64,000 bases of DNA from Blastococcus colisei (GCF_006717095.1 NZ_VFQE01000002.1:372001-436000); one strand, 5' to 3'. Counted from the stretch's first letter, positions 8,725-18,245 are shown. Notes: generated by a model from the letters alone, not told the origin. Numbers and translations are program-made.

Positions 8725-8801
8725 GGCGGTGCTGCTACCCGCAACGGCGGCCCGCACGCACGAGGGCGGTAGAACCGGCGCTCGCGGGGCACAGGGAACG
8801 C

Positions 8802-9569
8802 GTGCGCATCGCCACCTTCAACATCCTGCACGGACGCTCCCTGGACGACGGCCGGGTCGACGTCGACCGGCTGGCCGATGCGGTCAAGAGCCTGGACGCC
8901 GACGTCCTCGGCCTGCAGGAGGTCGATCGCGACCAGCCCCGGTCGCTGGGCGCGGACCTCACCGCGGTGGCCGCCGAGGCGATGGGCGCCGACGAGCACC
9001 AGTTCGTCGCCGCCCTCGCCGGCACCCCGGGGGGCACCTGGATGGCGGCGACGGGCGACGAGCAGCCCGGCTCGGCCACCTACGGCATCGCGCTGATCTC
9101 GCGCTACCCGGTGGTCTCGTGGCGCGTGGTGCGCCTGCCGGCGCTGCGCGCCAGCGTGCCGATGTGGTTCAAGGGCTCCCGGAAGCCGGTCTGGGTGAGC
9201 GACGAGCCACGGGTCGCCGTCGCCGCCGTGCTGGACGGCCCGTTCGGCCAGATGACGGTGTGCAACACCCACCTGTCGTTCATCCCCGGGTGGAGCGCAC
9301 TGCAGCTGAGCCGGCTGGTCCGGTCGCTCACCGGCACCCGGGAACCGCTGGCCCTCGTCGGTGACCTCAACATGGAACAGCGCCAGGCGAACCGCGTCAG
9401 CGGACTGCGGCCGATCGCGTCGGCAGCGACGTTCCCGGTGGGCGTGCCCAGGCGGCAGCTCGACCACGTGCTGGTGCGCGGCGGCCTGCGGGCGACCGGC
9501 CCGGCCGAGGCGGTGCAGCTGCCGCTGTCGGACCACCGCGCCCTCGTCGTCCCCTGCGGACCGGTCTGA
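8802..9569 (+). CDS. Endonuclease/exonuclease/phosphatase family protein
   Basis: A 255-residue metal-dependent phosphohydrolase of the DNase I-like fold. The catalytic blocks are visible in order: ATFNILHG at residues 4-11, LQEVDRDQP near 43, the central NTHLSFIPG, GDLNM, and the final SDHRALVV with the general-base histidine. Members cut phosphodiester or phosphomonoester bonds in nucleic acids, inositol phosphates or sphingolipids; the substrate cannot be told here. There is no signal peptide, so it acts in the cytoplasm. The GTG at 8802 has ACAGGGA at a good distance. The gene stands alone. Confidence 0.85.
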   Translation: MRIATFNILHGRSLDDGRVDVDRLADAVKSLDADVLGLQEVDRDQPRSLGADLTAVAAEAMGADEHQFVAALAGTPGGTWMAATGDEQPGSATYGIALISRYPVVSWRVVRLPALRASVPMWFKGSRKPVWVSDEPRVAVAAVLDGPFGQMTVCNTHLSFIPGWSALQLSRLVRSLTGTREPLALVGDLNMEQRQANRVSGLRPIASAATFPVGVPRRQLDHVLVRGGLRATGPAEAVQLPLSDHRALVVPCGPV

Positions 9570-9619
9570 CTGTTACCCGACGACTCGCGCACTCCGCGCC
9601 GCTGCGCCACGATGCGATC

Positions 9620-9940
9620 ATGGCCAGCTCCGGTGCAGCCCGCGTCTTCTCGCTCGTCGCCACGATCGTGCGGGTCGTGTGCTCGGTGATCGCCGCGCTG
9701 ATCGTCGTCTACGCGGTCTTCGTCCTGTTCGAGGCCAACCCGGCGAACGTGCTGGTCGAGTTCACCGCCGAGGCGCGGAGGACCTTCGGCTGGTTCACCG
9801 AGAACCTGTTCACGATGGACGACCCGAAGATCGCCGAGGCGATCAATGCCGGCCTGGCGGCGCTGATCTGGGTGGTCGCGGGCAACCTGCTCTCGAAACT
9901 GATCCTGCGCCTGACCCCCGCGTCGAAGGCGAAGACCTGA
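9620..9940 (+). CDS. Small two-helix membrane protein, unknown function
   Basis: A 106-residue protein with two hydrophobic helices (about residues 13-36 and 78-97) separated by a 40-residue amphipathic segment (EFTAEARRTFGWFTENLF). Similar small proteins occur in other actinobacteria next to unrelated genes. I do not recognise a named family. The ATG follows CACGAT by 6 nt, hinting at a leaderless mRNA. It ends just before a very strong hairpin (9944-10004) shared with the convergent acyl-CoA ligase gene. Confidence 0.7.
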   Translation: MASSGAARVFSLVATIVRVVCSVIAALIVVYAVFVLFEANPANVLVEFTAEARRTFGWFTENLFTMDDPKIAEAINAGLAALIWVVAGNLLSKLILRLTPASKAKT

Positions 9941-9943
9941 GCC

Positions 9944-10004
9944 AGGCATAGGAACCTTTACCTGCGTTCTCCGGCCGAGAACGCACGTAAAGGTTCCTAT
10001 GCCT
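9944..10004. terminator. Long near-perfect hairpin between convergent genes (TAGGAACC family, copy 1)
   Basis: Arms 9944-9971 and 9977-10004 pair at 27 of 28 positions around the 5-nt loop CGGCC. The outer part of the arm (TAGGAACCTTTACCTGCG) recurs at 37862-37880. It lies between the convergent 106-aa membrane protein and the acyl-CoA ligase gene and should terminate both transcripts. Confidence 0.75.
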
Positions 10005-10024
10005 ACGCGCAGACGCGGGCGGTC

Positions 10025-11680
10025 TCAGGCGTTGTGGACCGACGCCGCGGACTGCAGGCCGAGCTCCTCGACCGACACCTGCCGCATCTCGACCTTCCGG
10101 ATCTTCCCGGTGACGGTCATCGGGAACTCGTCGACGACCTTGACGTAGCGCGGCACCTTGTAGTGGGCGAGCTTGCCGGCGCAGAAGTCGCGCAGCGCCT
10201 CGGCGGTCAGCGGCTCGGCGCCCTCGCGCAGCCGCACCCAGGCCATGAGCTCCTCGCCGAACCGCTCGTCGGGCACCCCGATCACCTGGGCGTCGACGAC
10301 GTCGGGGTGGCTGTAGAGGAACTCCTCGATCTCCCGCGGGTACACGTTCTCCCCGCCGCGGATCACCATGTCCTTGATCCGGCCGACGATGTTCAGGTAG
10401 CCCTCGTCGTCCATGACCGCGAGGTCGCCGGTGTGCATCCACCGTGCCGCGTCGATGACCTCCGCCGTCTTCTCCGGCTCGTTCCAGTAGCCGAGCATCA
10501 CCGAGTAGCCGCGGGTGCAGAACTCCCCGGGCTCTCCCCGGGGCACGGTCAGTCCGGTGACCGGGTCGACGACCTTGACCTCCAGGTGCGGGTGCACCCG
10601 CCCGACGGTGGAGGTGCGCCGGTCGATGTCGTCGTCCGCGCCGGTCTGGGTGGACACCGGTGAGGTCTCGGTCATGCCGTAGCAGATGGTCACCTCGGTC
10701 ATGCCCATCTCGCTGACCACCCGCTTCATCACCTCCACCGGACACGGCGAGCCGGCCATGATGCCGGTGCGCAGGCTGGAGAGGTCGTAGTCGGCGAAGT
10801 CGGGCAGCCCGAGCTCGGCGATGAACATCGTCGGGACGCCGTACAGCGAGGTGCAGCGCTCGTCCTGCACGGCCGTCAGCGTGAGCGCGGGGTCGAACCC
10901 GGGCGCCGGGATGACCATCGTCGCGCCGTGGCTGGTCGCTCCGAGGTTGCCCATGCCCATGCCGAAGCAGTGGTAGTAGGGCACCGGGATGCAGACGCGG
11001 TCGGCCTCGGTGTAGCCGCAGCCCTCGCCCACGAAGAACCCGTTGTTGAGCAGGTTGTGGTGGGTGAGCGTCGCGCCCTTCGGGAAGCCCGTCGTCCCGG
11101 AGGTGTACTGGATGTTGATCGGGTCGTCGGCCGACAGCTCGGCCGCACGGCGGGCCAGCAGCTCGCGGTCGCCGACCCGGCCGGTCTCGAGCAACCGCTC
11201 CCACTCGGGGCTGCCGAGGAACAGCACCTCGCGCAGTTCGGGACAGTCGCCGCGGACCTCGGCGACCATGGCCCGGTAGTCGCTGGTCTTGAACTCCGGC
11301 GCACTGACCAGCACCGAGATCCCGGCCTGCTTCAGAACGTACGACAGCTCGTGGGTGCGGTAGGCCGGGTTGATGTTGACCAGGATCGCGCCGAGCTTCG
11401 CCGTCCCGTACTGCACGAACACCCACTCGGCGCAGTTCGGCGCCCAGATGCCGACCCGGTCGCCCTTGCGCACGCCCACCGCGTCGAGGCCCAGCGCGCA
11501 CGCGTCGACCTCGGCGACGAGCTCCGGATAGCTGAACCGGCGCCCCGTGGCGCACTCGACCAGCGCCTCATGGTCGCCCACCCGCGCCGCCGTCCGATCC
11601 AGGTTGGCCCCGATCGTGTCGCCCAGCAGGGGGACCGTGGAGGTCCCGCTGCTGTAGGACGGCAGCGCGGGCGAGTTCAC
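10025..11680 (-). CDS. AMP-binding fatty-acid/acyl-CoA ligase (FadD-like)
   Basis: A 551-residue adenylate-forming enzyme that activates a carboxylic acid with ATP and couples it to CoA. All core motifs are present: the phosphate loop [16 protein letters not shown] near residue 193, the adenine motif YGMTETSP near 340, the hinge aspartate in [25 protein letters not shown], and the catalytic lysine in VTGKIRK near the end. Length and layout match medium/long-chain acyl-CoA synthetases. The substrate is not readable. Its ATG overlaps the TGA of the 75-residue upstream gene, so the two are coupled. The 3' end faces the hairpin at 9944-10004. Confidence 0.9.
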   Translation of the reverse strand: MNSPALPSYSSGTSTVPLLGDTIGANLDRTAARVGDHEALVECATGRRFSYPELVAEVDACALGLDAVGVRKGDRVGIWAPNCAEWVFVQYGTAKLGAILVNINPAYRTHELSYVLKQAGISVLVSAPEFKTSDYRAMVAEVRGDCPELREVLFLGSPEWERLLETGRVGDRELLARRAAELSADDPINIQYTSGTTGFPKGATLTHHNLLNNGFFVGEGCGYTEADRVCIPVPYYHCFGMGMGNLGATSHGATMVIPAPGFDPALTLTAVQDERCTSLYGVPTMFIAELGLPDFADYDLSSLRTGIMAGSPCPVEVMKRVVSEMGMTEVTICYGMTETSPVSTQTGADDDIDRRTSTVGRVHPHLEVKVVDPVTGLTVPRGEPGEFCTRGYSVMLGYWNEPEKTAEVIDAARWMHTGDLAVMDDEGYLNIVGRIKDMVIRGGENVYPREIEEFLYSHPDVVDAQVIGVPDERFGEELMAWVRLREGAEPLTAEALRDFCAGKLAHYKVPRYVKVVDEFPMTVTGKIRKVEMRQVSVEELGLQSAASVHNA

Positions 11681-11904
11681 CGCTTGCGGCCCTCGGCCGT
11701 CTGGACCCCGGCCCGGTTGGGCTTGTCCGTCGGGTGGGCGTACCGGAGGCTCTCCACCGGCAGCGGGAAGCTGTGGTCCTCACCGAATGGCGAGAGCGGA
11801 CCGGCCGACACGCTGGTCAGCTCGGTCAGCGGCGGGCCGCCGTCGTCGGACTCCCCCCAGGTGGGCTCCACCAGGTGCGCGTGCTTCTCGTTGCGCTTGG
11901 CCAT
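11677..11904 (-). CDS. Small hydrophilic protein coupled to the acyl-CoA ligase
   Basis: A 75-residue hydrophilic, unstructured-looking protein without membrane segments or cysteines. It begins [19 protein letters not shown] and contains a second distinctive patch, [14 protein letters not shown]. The ATG at 11904 has a strong GGAGGCGAC ribosome binding site and the TGA overlaps the ligase start (ATGA), so I regard it as a real gene. No family is recognised. The position suggests a helper or regulatory partner of the ligase, but that is inference only. The left end of an insertion sequence lies 90 bp upstream and may have separated the pair from its old promoter. Confidence 0.7.
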   Translation of the reverse strand: MAKRNEKHAHLVEPTWGESDDGGPPLTELTSVSAGPLSPFGEDHSFPLPVESLRYAHPTDKPNRAGVQTAEGRKR

Positions 11905-11994
11905 GTCGCCTCCGTGTCCAGGTGCACCGCTCGGCGCACGTCAGGGGTCATCCTCTCGCGACCCGTACCCACGTGCACGCACGCTCCCCCTCAG

Positions 11995-13603
11995 CTTGTC
12001 GTTTAACCCCTGATCTGGTGGTCGCCCGGGCTGGTGGTGTCCCGTCTGACGGTCTTGCCGACGTCATGACGGGTGGCTTGGCGCCGGTTTTTCACTCCGG
12101 GAGGGCGTCCCGGTCCCGGGCGGGAGGGTTTCGGCGCGCTGGCCGGGTGGCCGGTCTTCGCGCGCAGGTGGCGAAACCCCCGGCGCACCCGCGCCGGGGT
12201 CAGCCGCTCGGGAGGTAGCGGCTTCTCCCAGGGCCGCCGGAGATCGACGGCGAGGTGGCGGGCCAGGCGCAGCTGGGTGTGGGCGGCGATGACCAGCCAG
12301 GTCCAGCGGTCGCCGGCCTCCGGTGAGCGGATCTTCGGGGCGGTCCAGCCCAGGGTCTGCTTGAACAGGCGGAAGGTGTGCTCCAGGTCGAAGCGGCGCA
12401 GGTAGGCCTGCCAGCAGCGGGCCACCTCCTCGACCAGGTCGTCGATGTCGACATCGTCGGGGCCGGTCACCGATGACCACAGCCAGACCGGCTTGGCCTC
12501 GCGCTGTCCGGGCAGGTGCTCGACCTGCAGCCGAATCACGGTGCCTTCCACGATCGGCAGCGGGCCGTCGTGGTCGGCCCAGGGGCCGCGGTGAGCCAGC
12601 CGCGGATGCATGCGATCCCAGGAGCACACCTGCGCCGTTCCGTAGCGCGCGGTGGGTGAGCTGGCCTGCGTGGTCGGTACCGGCCAGGTGGCCTCATCGG
12701 CCAGGGCCATCACGGCGCCGTGCTTGCGGGGGCGTCCGCCGCGGGAGTCATGGCCCCGCGGCGGCGTGGCGGCCAGCATCACCCGGTCGGCGCGGATCCG
12801 CCCGACCAGGTGCACGGGCAGGTCGGCGAGCACGAACGCCAGCCGGGCCACGTCGTACCCGGAGTCCATCACCACCATGATCGCCGGGTCACCGGGGCGC
12901 CAGTGCCCGGCGCCGGTCAGCCGACCCACGACCGCGCGCAGCTGGGCGGCGGTGACCGCGGTCGCGTCATCTGCCGGGCCCAGCCGCACCGCATCCAAGA
13001 TCGCCGTCCAGCTGGTGGGCCCGCTCTCCAGGGCGGCCACGACCTGATAGGGCCAGCCCGGAATCCGCTGATCGGCGTTCCGCCCGCGCCCGTAGACATG
13101 GCAGAACAGCCGGTCGGGACAGGTCGCGGCGTCCGGGCGCAGCCACGGGGAGACGTCGACGGCCAGCACGATCCGCCCACCGAACATCCGCGGCAGCGGC
13201 AACGCGGCCAGCGCGACGCGCAGCCGGTCGGCGTCGACTCGTCCGCTGTTGAGCGCGTCGTACAGCGCGCCGTGACCACGGCGATGCTCCGGAGCAAGGC
13301 ACAGCCCCACCAGGGATTTCACCGGTCCCTCGGCGCACAGCAGTGCGTCGGTGAGCTCGAACAGCTCATCGCCACGCCGGCCCAGGCACTGGTACACCTC
13401 GCCGCGGAACTCCCGCAGCCGCGTCAACCCTGCCGCGGCTGAGCTCTGGTCAACCGCACCGGCTGGGTCCAGACTGTCCATCGCGGCCACCGCCGTTTCC
13501 TTCGAAGCGTCGCAACTTCAAAGGATCACGCGGTGGCCGCCCTCACGACCAGACCCTGAACCACATCCGTGTAACTCACCGGCATCAGGGGTTAAACGAC
13601 AAG
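11995..13603 (-). mobile_element. Complete insertion sequence (IS4/IS701-like DDE type), 1609 bp
   Basis: The element has perfect 20-bp terminal inverted repeats, 11995-12014 (CTTGTCGTTTAACCCCTGAT) and 13584-13603. It is flanked by a 5-bp direct repeat CTCAG at 11990-11994 and 13604-13608. It holds one transposase gene on the minus strand whose stop codon lies inside the left inverted repeat. Intact repeats and frame suggest a recent, possibly active copy. It inserted between the small-protein/ligase unit and the next gene without breaking a visible gene. Confidence 0.9.
12003..13481 (-). CDS. IS transposase, DDE (IS4/IS701-like)
   Basis: A transposase of about 492 residues that cuts and rejoins the ends of its own element. 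The DDE triad can be placed at LAVDVSPWLR (D), VVMDSGYDVARLAF (D) and the helix FDLEHTFRLFKQTLGW (E), the last resembling the YREK-type helix of the IS4/IS701 group. The C-terminus is basic and Pro-rich. The ATG at 13481 or the GTG at 13490 may be the start; neither has a good ribosome binding site, as is usual for transposases. The TAA stop is part of the terminal inverted repeat. Confidence 0.9.
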   Translation of the reverse strand: MDSLDPAGAVDQSSAAAGLTRLREFRGEVYQCLGRRGDELFELTDALLCAEGPVKSLVGLCLAPEHRRGHGALYDALNSGRVDADRLRVALAALPLPRMFGGRIVLAVDVSPWLRPDAATCPDRLFCHVYGRGRNADQRIPGWPYQVVAALESGPTSWTAILDAVRLGPADDATAVTAAQLRAVVGRLTGAGHWRPGDPAIMVVMDSGYDVARLAFVLADLPVHLVGRIRADRVMLAATPPRGHDSRGGRPRKHGAVMALADEATWPVPTTQASSPTARYGTAQVCSWDRMHPRLAHRGPWADHDGPLPIVEGTVIRLQVEHLPGQREAKPVWLWSSVTGPDDVDIDDLVEEVARCWQAYLRRFDLEHTFRLFKQTLGWTAPKIRSPEAGDRWTWLVIAAHTQLRLARHLAVDLRRPWEKPLPPERLTPARVRRGFRHLRAKTGHPASAPKPSRPGPGRPPGVKNRRQATRHDVGKTVRRDTTSPGDHQIRG

Positions 13604-13624
13604 CTCAGGGCGGATCGCGTCGGC

Positions 13625-14146
13625 CTAGCGCCGGGTGGCGCGTGCGCCGTAGAGCGTGGGCAGGCCCTCGGCGGTGAGCACCCACTCCTCGCCTCCCACG
13701 GGCGCGGCGTGCACCTCGCCGTCGTGGAGCCCCTGCACCGCGCGGGTCCGCCAGATCGCGGTGCTCAGCAACCGGAGCCGCACGGGCTCCGCCGCCGGGT
13801 CCAGCTCGTCGAACCCCTCGGGCTCGAAGGAGATGGCGGCGGGACCGGCGATCCGGAGCCGGCCGGTCCGCCACGGCGTGCTCGCCAGCGCCCGCTGCCA
13901 GCGGCGGGCGCGCACGAGGGCGCCGGTCCCGGCGGCGACGGCGACCACCCCCAGCAGCACGAGGACCAGGACGGCGATGCCGAGCCCGGGCACCCGCCGT
14001 CCGCCGTCGGAGAGGGAGACAGCGGCGGCGCCCAACAGGACCCCGAGGACGACGGCCATGACGCCGCCACCGAGCCACCGGAGGGCACCGGCCTGGTAGG
14101 CGGCCAGCGCCGTGCGGGTGTGCGGGTCGTCGGCGGCGGCTGGCAT
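13625..14146 (-). CDS. Two-helix membrane protein, unknown function
   Basis: A 173-residue protein. Two hydrophobic segments (about residues 24-44 and 54-76) are followed by a soluble domain of roughly 95 residues that looks beta-rich (GRLRIAGPAAISFEPEGFDE; EEWVLTAEGLPTLYG). The domain probably faces the cytoplasm. I do not recognise the family. It is divergent from the helicase-associated gene with 51 bp between the starts, and its 3' end is 16 bp from the right edge of the insertion sequence, so any native terminator may have been displaced. Confidence 0.65.
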   Translation of the reverse strand: MPAAADDPHTRTALAAYQAGALRWLGGGVMAVVLGVLLGAAAVSLSDGGRRVPGLGIAVLVLVLLGVVAVAAGTGALVRARRWQRALASTPWRTGRLRIAGPAAISFEPEGFDELDPAAEPVRLRLLSTAIWRTRAVQGLHDGEVHAAPVGGEEWVLTAEGLPTLYGARATRR

Positions 14147-14184
14147 CCGGTCATGGTGTCAGGAGCTCGCTTGCGCCGACGACG

Positions 14185-14190
14185 TAGCGT
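14185..14190 (+). promoter_or_regulatory. -10 box of a probable leaderless promoter for the helicase-associated gene
   Basis: TAGCGT followed by 7 nt (GGACCGG) and the ATG at 14198, with no ribosome binding site. Confidence 0.5.
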
Positions 14191-14197
14191 GGACCGG

Positions 14198-16459
14198 ATG
14201 CCCACGGACCCCCCTGCGACGCTCGCCGGCTGGCTGCGCACCCGCAGCGACGAGCAGTTGAGCGCGTTGCTGGCGGCCCGTCCCGACGTGGCGCGCCCCG
14301 CTCCCTCCGACCTCGTCGCCCTCGCCAGCCGGCTCGCGGTCCCGGTCGCGGTCGACCGCGCGCTCGACGAGCTGGATGCCGCGACCCTCCAGGTGCTCGA
14401 CGTCGTCCTGCTCGCGCCCACCGACGGCATGGCGCCCGACGAGCTGTTCGCCGCGCTGCCCGACGTGCCCGACGACGTCCTCGCCGCCGGACTCGAGCGG
14501 CTCACCACCCGGGCGCTGCTCTGGGGCGACGACGTCCTGCACGCGCCGGACCCGGTGCGGCGTGCCGTCCGGCACCCGGCGGGTCTCGGCCGGCGGTCCA
14601 CCGAGTTGCGCGTGCAATTGCCCGGCGACCTGACGGCCGCGATCGGCGAGCTGGTCCCGGAGGAGCGCGAGGTGCTGGAGCGCCTCGCCACCGAGCGGCC
14701 CGTCGGCCACCTGCCCGACTCCCCGTCCGACGCGAGGACGCCGGCCCGTCGCCTCCTCCAGCGCGGCCTGCTCGCCCGGATCGACGCGCTCAACGTGGAG
14801 CTCCCCCGCGAGATCGGCCTGCACCTGCGCGGCGACCGGCCCTACGGCCCGCCGCGGCTGCGCCCGAAGCCCGCGGCGGCCGCCCACGAGCAGTCGTCGG
14901 TGGACCGGCGGGCGGCCGGGGCGGCGCTGGAGAGCGTGGGCAAGGTCGGCGAGCTGCTCACCCTGCTCGAGGAGGAACCGGCCGGCCTGCTGCGCAGCGG
15001 CGGGGTCGGCGTCCGTGACCAGAAGCGGCTGGCCCGCGTGCTGCACCTCGGCGAGCCGGAGGCCGCCTGGCTACTGGAGCTCGCCTACGCCGCCGGGCTG
15101 CTCGACGTCGGAGGCCCGCACCGCGACGAGTGGCTGCCCACGCGCGCCTACGACATCTGGCGGGAGCAGGACCTGGCCGACCGCTGGGCCGTGCTGGCGG
15201 CCGGCTGGCTGGGCGGGGTCCGGCTGCCGTCGCTGGTCGGGCAGCGGGACGTCGCCGGCAAGGCGGTGAATCCGCTCTCGCCGGACCTGACCCGGCACAC
15301 CGCCCCGGCGATCCGGCGGTCGGCGCTCACCGTGCTGGCGGAGTACCCGCCCGGCTCCGGGTTGGCGGCTCCCGACCTGGTCGCCCTGCTCCGCTGGCGC
15401 ACCCCGCGCCGGGCAGACCGGCTCGCCCCCGTGCCCGGGATGCTCGAGGAGGCCGCCCGGCTGGGCGTGCTGGTCGGGGGCGTGCTGTCGACGGCGGGCC
15501 GCGGCCTGCTGACCCGCGGTGAGGACGGCGCGGCGATGAGCATGCGCGGGCTGCTGCCCGAGCCGGTCGACCACGTGCTGGCCCAGCCCGACCTCTCGCT
15601 GATCGCCCCGGGCCCGCTGGTGGCCGAGTTGGCTGACACGCTCGCCGTCGTCGCCGACGTGGAGTCCTCCGGTGGCGCCACGGTCTTCCGGGTCTCGGAG
15701 TCCAGCGTCCGCCGCGCGCTGGACTCCGGCTGGTCGGCGTCGGACCTGCACGACTTCTTCGCCCGCGCCTCCCGCACGCCCGTGCCGCAGGCGCTGGACT
15801 ACCTGATCGACGACGTCGCCCGGCAGCACGGACGCCTGCGGGTCGGGTCGATCGAGTCCTACGTGCGGTCCGACGACCACGGGCTGCTCTCGCAGGTGCT
15901 CAACGACCGCCGGACCGCCGCCGCCGAGCTGCGCCGGCTGGCCCCCGGCGTCCTGGTCAGCGGTCTCGGGGCGGACGAGGTGCTCACCGTGCTGCGGGAG
16001 GCCGGCTACGCACCGGCCGGCGAGCAGGCCGGTGGCGCCGTCCTCACCCGTCCGCCGGCCCGTCCGCGGGCGATGGGCCGACGGACCGGCACGGAGTCCG
16101 CGCCCGCGCCCCGCCGGCTGACGGCCGACGAGGTCGGCGCCACGGTGCGGCAGATGCGCGCCGGGGACGCGGCCCTGTCGGCCCGTCGCGGCGAGGCCGT
16201 GCGACAGGTTCCCGGCGTGACCACCGCGACGACGCTGGAGCTGCTCTCCCGCGCGGTCCGCGAGGGCGCGGCGGTGTGGCTCGGCTACGTCGATGCCCAG
16301 GGCAGCGGCAGCCAGCGCGTGGTGCGCCCGGTGTCGCTGGTCGGTGGTTTCCTCCAGGGGTACGACGAGCGCCGCGGCGAGAACAGCACCTTCGCGGTGC
16401 ACCGGATCACCTCGGTGGCCCTCGTCGAGGAGGAAGCACCGGCCGCCGAGAGCGGTTGA
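14198..16459 (+). CDS. Helicase-associated protein with C-terminal WYL-like domain (Rv0862c-like)
   Basis: A 753-residue protein that matches in size, order and neighbourhood the mycobacterial conserved protein encoded next to the XPB-type helicase (Rv0862c beside Rv0861c). The N-terminal half is helical and repetitive. The central part (around LAQPDLSLIAPGPLVAELA and the following VSESSVRRALDSGWS) corresponds to the helicase-associated domain PF13625. The C-terminus (about 670-750: VWLGYVDAQGSGSQRVVRPV, then LHRITSVAL-like VHRITSVALVEE) resembles a WYL ligand-sensing domain. It has no helicase motifs of its own. With xpb 61 bp downstream on the same strand, a joint role in DNA repair is likely, but unproven. 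Confidence 0.8.
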   Translation: MPTDPPATLAGWLRTRSDEQLSALLAARPDVARPAPSDLVALASRLAVPVAVDRALDELDAATLQVLDVVLLAPTDGMAPDELFAALPDVPDDVLAAGLERLTTRALLWGDDVLHAPDPVRRAVRHPAGLGRRSTELRVQLPGDLTAAIGELVPEEREVLERLATERPVGHLPDSPSDARTPARRLLQRGLLARIDALNVELPREIGLHLRGDRPYGPPRLRPKPAAAAHEQSSVDRRAAGAALESVGKVGELLTLLEEEPAGLLRSGGVGVRDQKRLARVLHLGEPEAAWLLELAYAAGLLDVGGPHRDEWLPTRAYDIWREQDLADRWAVLAAGWLGGVRLPSLVGQRDVAGKAVNPLSPDLTRHTAPAIRRSALTVLAEYPPGSGLAAPDLVALLRWRTPRRADRLAPVPGMLEEAARLGVLVGGVLSTAGRGLLTRGEDGAAMSMRGLLPEPVDHVLAQPDLSLIAPGPLVAELADTLAVVADVESSGGATVFRVSESSVRRALDSGWSASDLHDFFARASRTPVPQALDYLIDDVARQHGRLRVGSIESYVRSDDHGLLSQVLNDRRTAAAELRRLAPGVLVSGLGADEVLTVLREAGYAPAGEQAGGAVLTRPPARPRAMGRRTGTESAPAPRRLTADEVGATVRQMRAGDAALSARRGEAVRQVPGVTTATTLELLSRAVREGAAVWLGYVDAQGSGSQRVVRPVSLVGGFLQGYDERRGENSTFAVHRITSVALVEEEAPAAESG

Positions 16460-16520
16460 CCAAGGTAGTCCCCCTGCATCCGGCGTCTGCCGGCTGCCGT
16501 TTCGCGGAAGGTAGTGCCCG

Positions 16521-18206
16521 TTGAGTGACGGCCCCCTGATCGTCCAGTCGGACAAGACCCTGCTCCTGGAGGTCGATCACCCGCTGGCGAAGGAATGCCG
16601 CGCGGCCATCGCGCCGTTCGCCGAGCTGGAGCGCTCCCCCGAGCACGTGCACACCTACCGGGTGACGCCGCTCGCGCTGTGGAATGCCCGCGCCGCCGGG
16701 CACGACGCCGAGCAGGTCGTCGACGCGCTGGTGCGGTTCTCCCGCTACCCGGTGCCGCACGCGCTGCTGGTCGACGTCGCCGACACGATGGACCGCTTCG
16801 GCCGGCTGACGCTGGCCAACCACCCGGTGCACGGGCTGGTGCTCACGTCGTCGGACCGGGCCGTCCTCGAGGAGATCGTCCGCTCGAAGCGGGTTGCCCC
16901 GATGCTCGGCGCCCGCATCGACGAGGACTCCGTCGTCGTCCACCCCTCGGAGCGGGGCAGGCTGAAACAGGCGCTGCTCAAGGTCGGCTGGCCCGCCGAG
17001 GACCTGGCCGGCTACGTCGACGGCCAGGCGCACCCGATCGAGCTCGACCAGTCGAACTGGCACCTGCGCGACTACCAGCAGGAGGCGGTCGAGGGCTTCT
17101 GGGCGGGTGGCTCGGGCGTCGTCGTCCTGCCGTGTGGCGCCGGGAAGACCCTGGTCGGCGCCGCGGCGATGGCCGAGGCCAAGGCGACCACGCTCATCCT
17201 GGTCACCAACACGGTCGCCGGGCGGCAGTGGAAGCGCGAGCTGATCGCGCGCACGTCGCTCACCGAGGAGGAGATCGGCGAGTACTCCGGCGAGCGCAAG
17301 GAGATCCGCCCGGTCACCATCGCGACCTACCAGGTGATCACCACCCGCCGGAAGGGCGAGTACCGGCACCTGGACCTCTTCGACGCCCAGGACTGGGGCC
17401 TGATCGTCTACGACGAGGTGCACCTGCTCCCGGCGCCGATCTTCCGGCTGACCGCCGACCTGCAGTCCCGCCGCCGGCTCGGCCTCACCGCCACGCTGGT
17501 GCGCGAGGACGGGCGGGAGGACGACGTCTTCTCGCTCATCGGACCGAAGCGCTACGACGCCCCCTGGCGGGACATCGAGGCGCAGGGCTACATCGCGCCG
17601 GCCGAGTGCATCGAGGTGCGGGTCTCGCTCGACGACGAGGAGCGCATGACCTACGCGGTGGCCGAGCCCGAGGAGCGGTACCGGATCGCGGCGACCGCCC
17701 AGTCGAAGCTGCCGGTCATCCGGCGGGTGCTGGAGCGACACCCCGACGAGCCGTCGCTGGTGATCGGCGCCTACCTCGACCAGCTCGAGGAGCTCGGTGC
17801 AGCGCTGGACGCCCCGGTGATCCAGGGATCGACGACTAACCGGGAGCGCGAGAAGCTGTTCGACGCCTTCCGCTCGGGCGAGATCCGGACGCTGGTGGTC
17901 TCCAAGGTCGCGAACTTCTCGATCGACCTGCCCGAGGCCGCCGTCGCGGTCCAGGTCTCGGGCACGTTCGGCTCCCGCCAGGAGGAGGCCCAGCGGCTCG
18001 GCCGGGTGCTGCGCCCGAAGGCCGACGGCCGCCAGGCGCACTTCTACACGGTGGTCAGCCGCGACACCCTCGACAGCGAGTACGCCGCCCACCGGCAGCG
18101 GTTCCTGGCGGAGCAGGGCTACGCGTACACGATCGTCGACGCCGCCGACCTCGCCGGGCCGGGCGAGGTCAACGGCCCGGACTGGGTGGACGAGCCCGCC
18201 GACTGA
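16521..18206 (+). CDS. XPB/ERCC3-type DNA helicase
   Basis: A 561-residue superfamily 2 DNA helicase of the bacterial XPB group, close to the mycobacterial Ercc3 along its whole length. Residues 1-180 form the N-terminal damage-recognition part (LIVQSDKTLLLEVDHP). Helicase motifs follow: Walker A PCGAGKT near 206, DEVH near 297, the XPB-specific RED motif in LVREDGRE near 327, and the motif VI region QRLGRVLRPKADG. It unwinds DNA 3' to 5' and is thought to serve repair. The start is TTG at 16521 with GGAAGG about 10 nt upstream; homologues start at the same residue. The transcript would run into the hairpin split by the next insertion sequence. Confidence 0.92.
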   Translation: MSDGPLIVQSDKTLLLEVDHPLAKECRAAIAPFAELERSPEHVHTYRVTPLALWNARAAGHDAEQVVDALVRFSRYPVPHALLVDVADTMDRFGRLTLANHPVHGLVLTSSDRAVLEEIVRSKRVAPMLGARIDEDSVVVHPSERGRLKQALLKVGWPAEDLAGYVDGQAHPIELDQSNWHLRDYQQEAVEGFWAGGSGVVVLPCGAGKTLVGAAAMAEAKATTLILVTNTVAGRQWKRELIARTSLTEEEIGEYSGERKEIRPVTIATYQVITTRRKGEYRHLDLFDAQDWGLIVYDEVHLLPAPIFRLTADLQSRRRLGLTATLVREDGREDDVFSLIGPKRYDAPWRDIEAQGYIAPAECIEVRVSLDDEERMTYAVAEPEERYRIAATAQSKLPVIRRVLERHPDEPSLVIGAYLDQLEELGAALDAPVIQGSTTNREREKLFDAFRSGEIRTLVVSKVANFSIDLPEAAVAVQVSGTFGSRQEEAQRLGRVLRPKADGRQAHFYTVVSRDTLDSEYAAHRQRFLAEQGYAYTIVDAADLAGPGEVNGPDWVDEPAD

Positions 18207-18223
18207 TCACGGCGGCCCATGAT

Positions 18224-18240
18224 GATCAGGTTCGCTGATC
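18224..18240. repeat. GATCAGG palindrome (hairpin 1 of a composite intergenic repeat, copy A)
   Basis: GATCAGGTTCGCTGATC is a near-palindrome directly behind xpb. The same unit lies at 60247-60263 and, inverted, at 61919-61935. It is followed after 5 nt by the second hairpin of the repeat. Confidence 0.6.
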
Positions 18241-18245
18241 GAACT

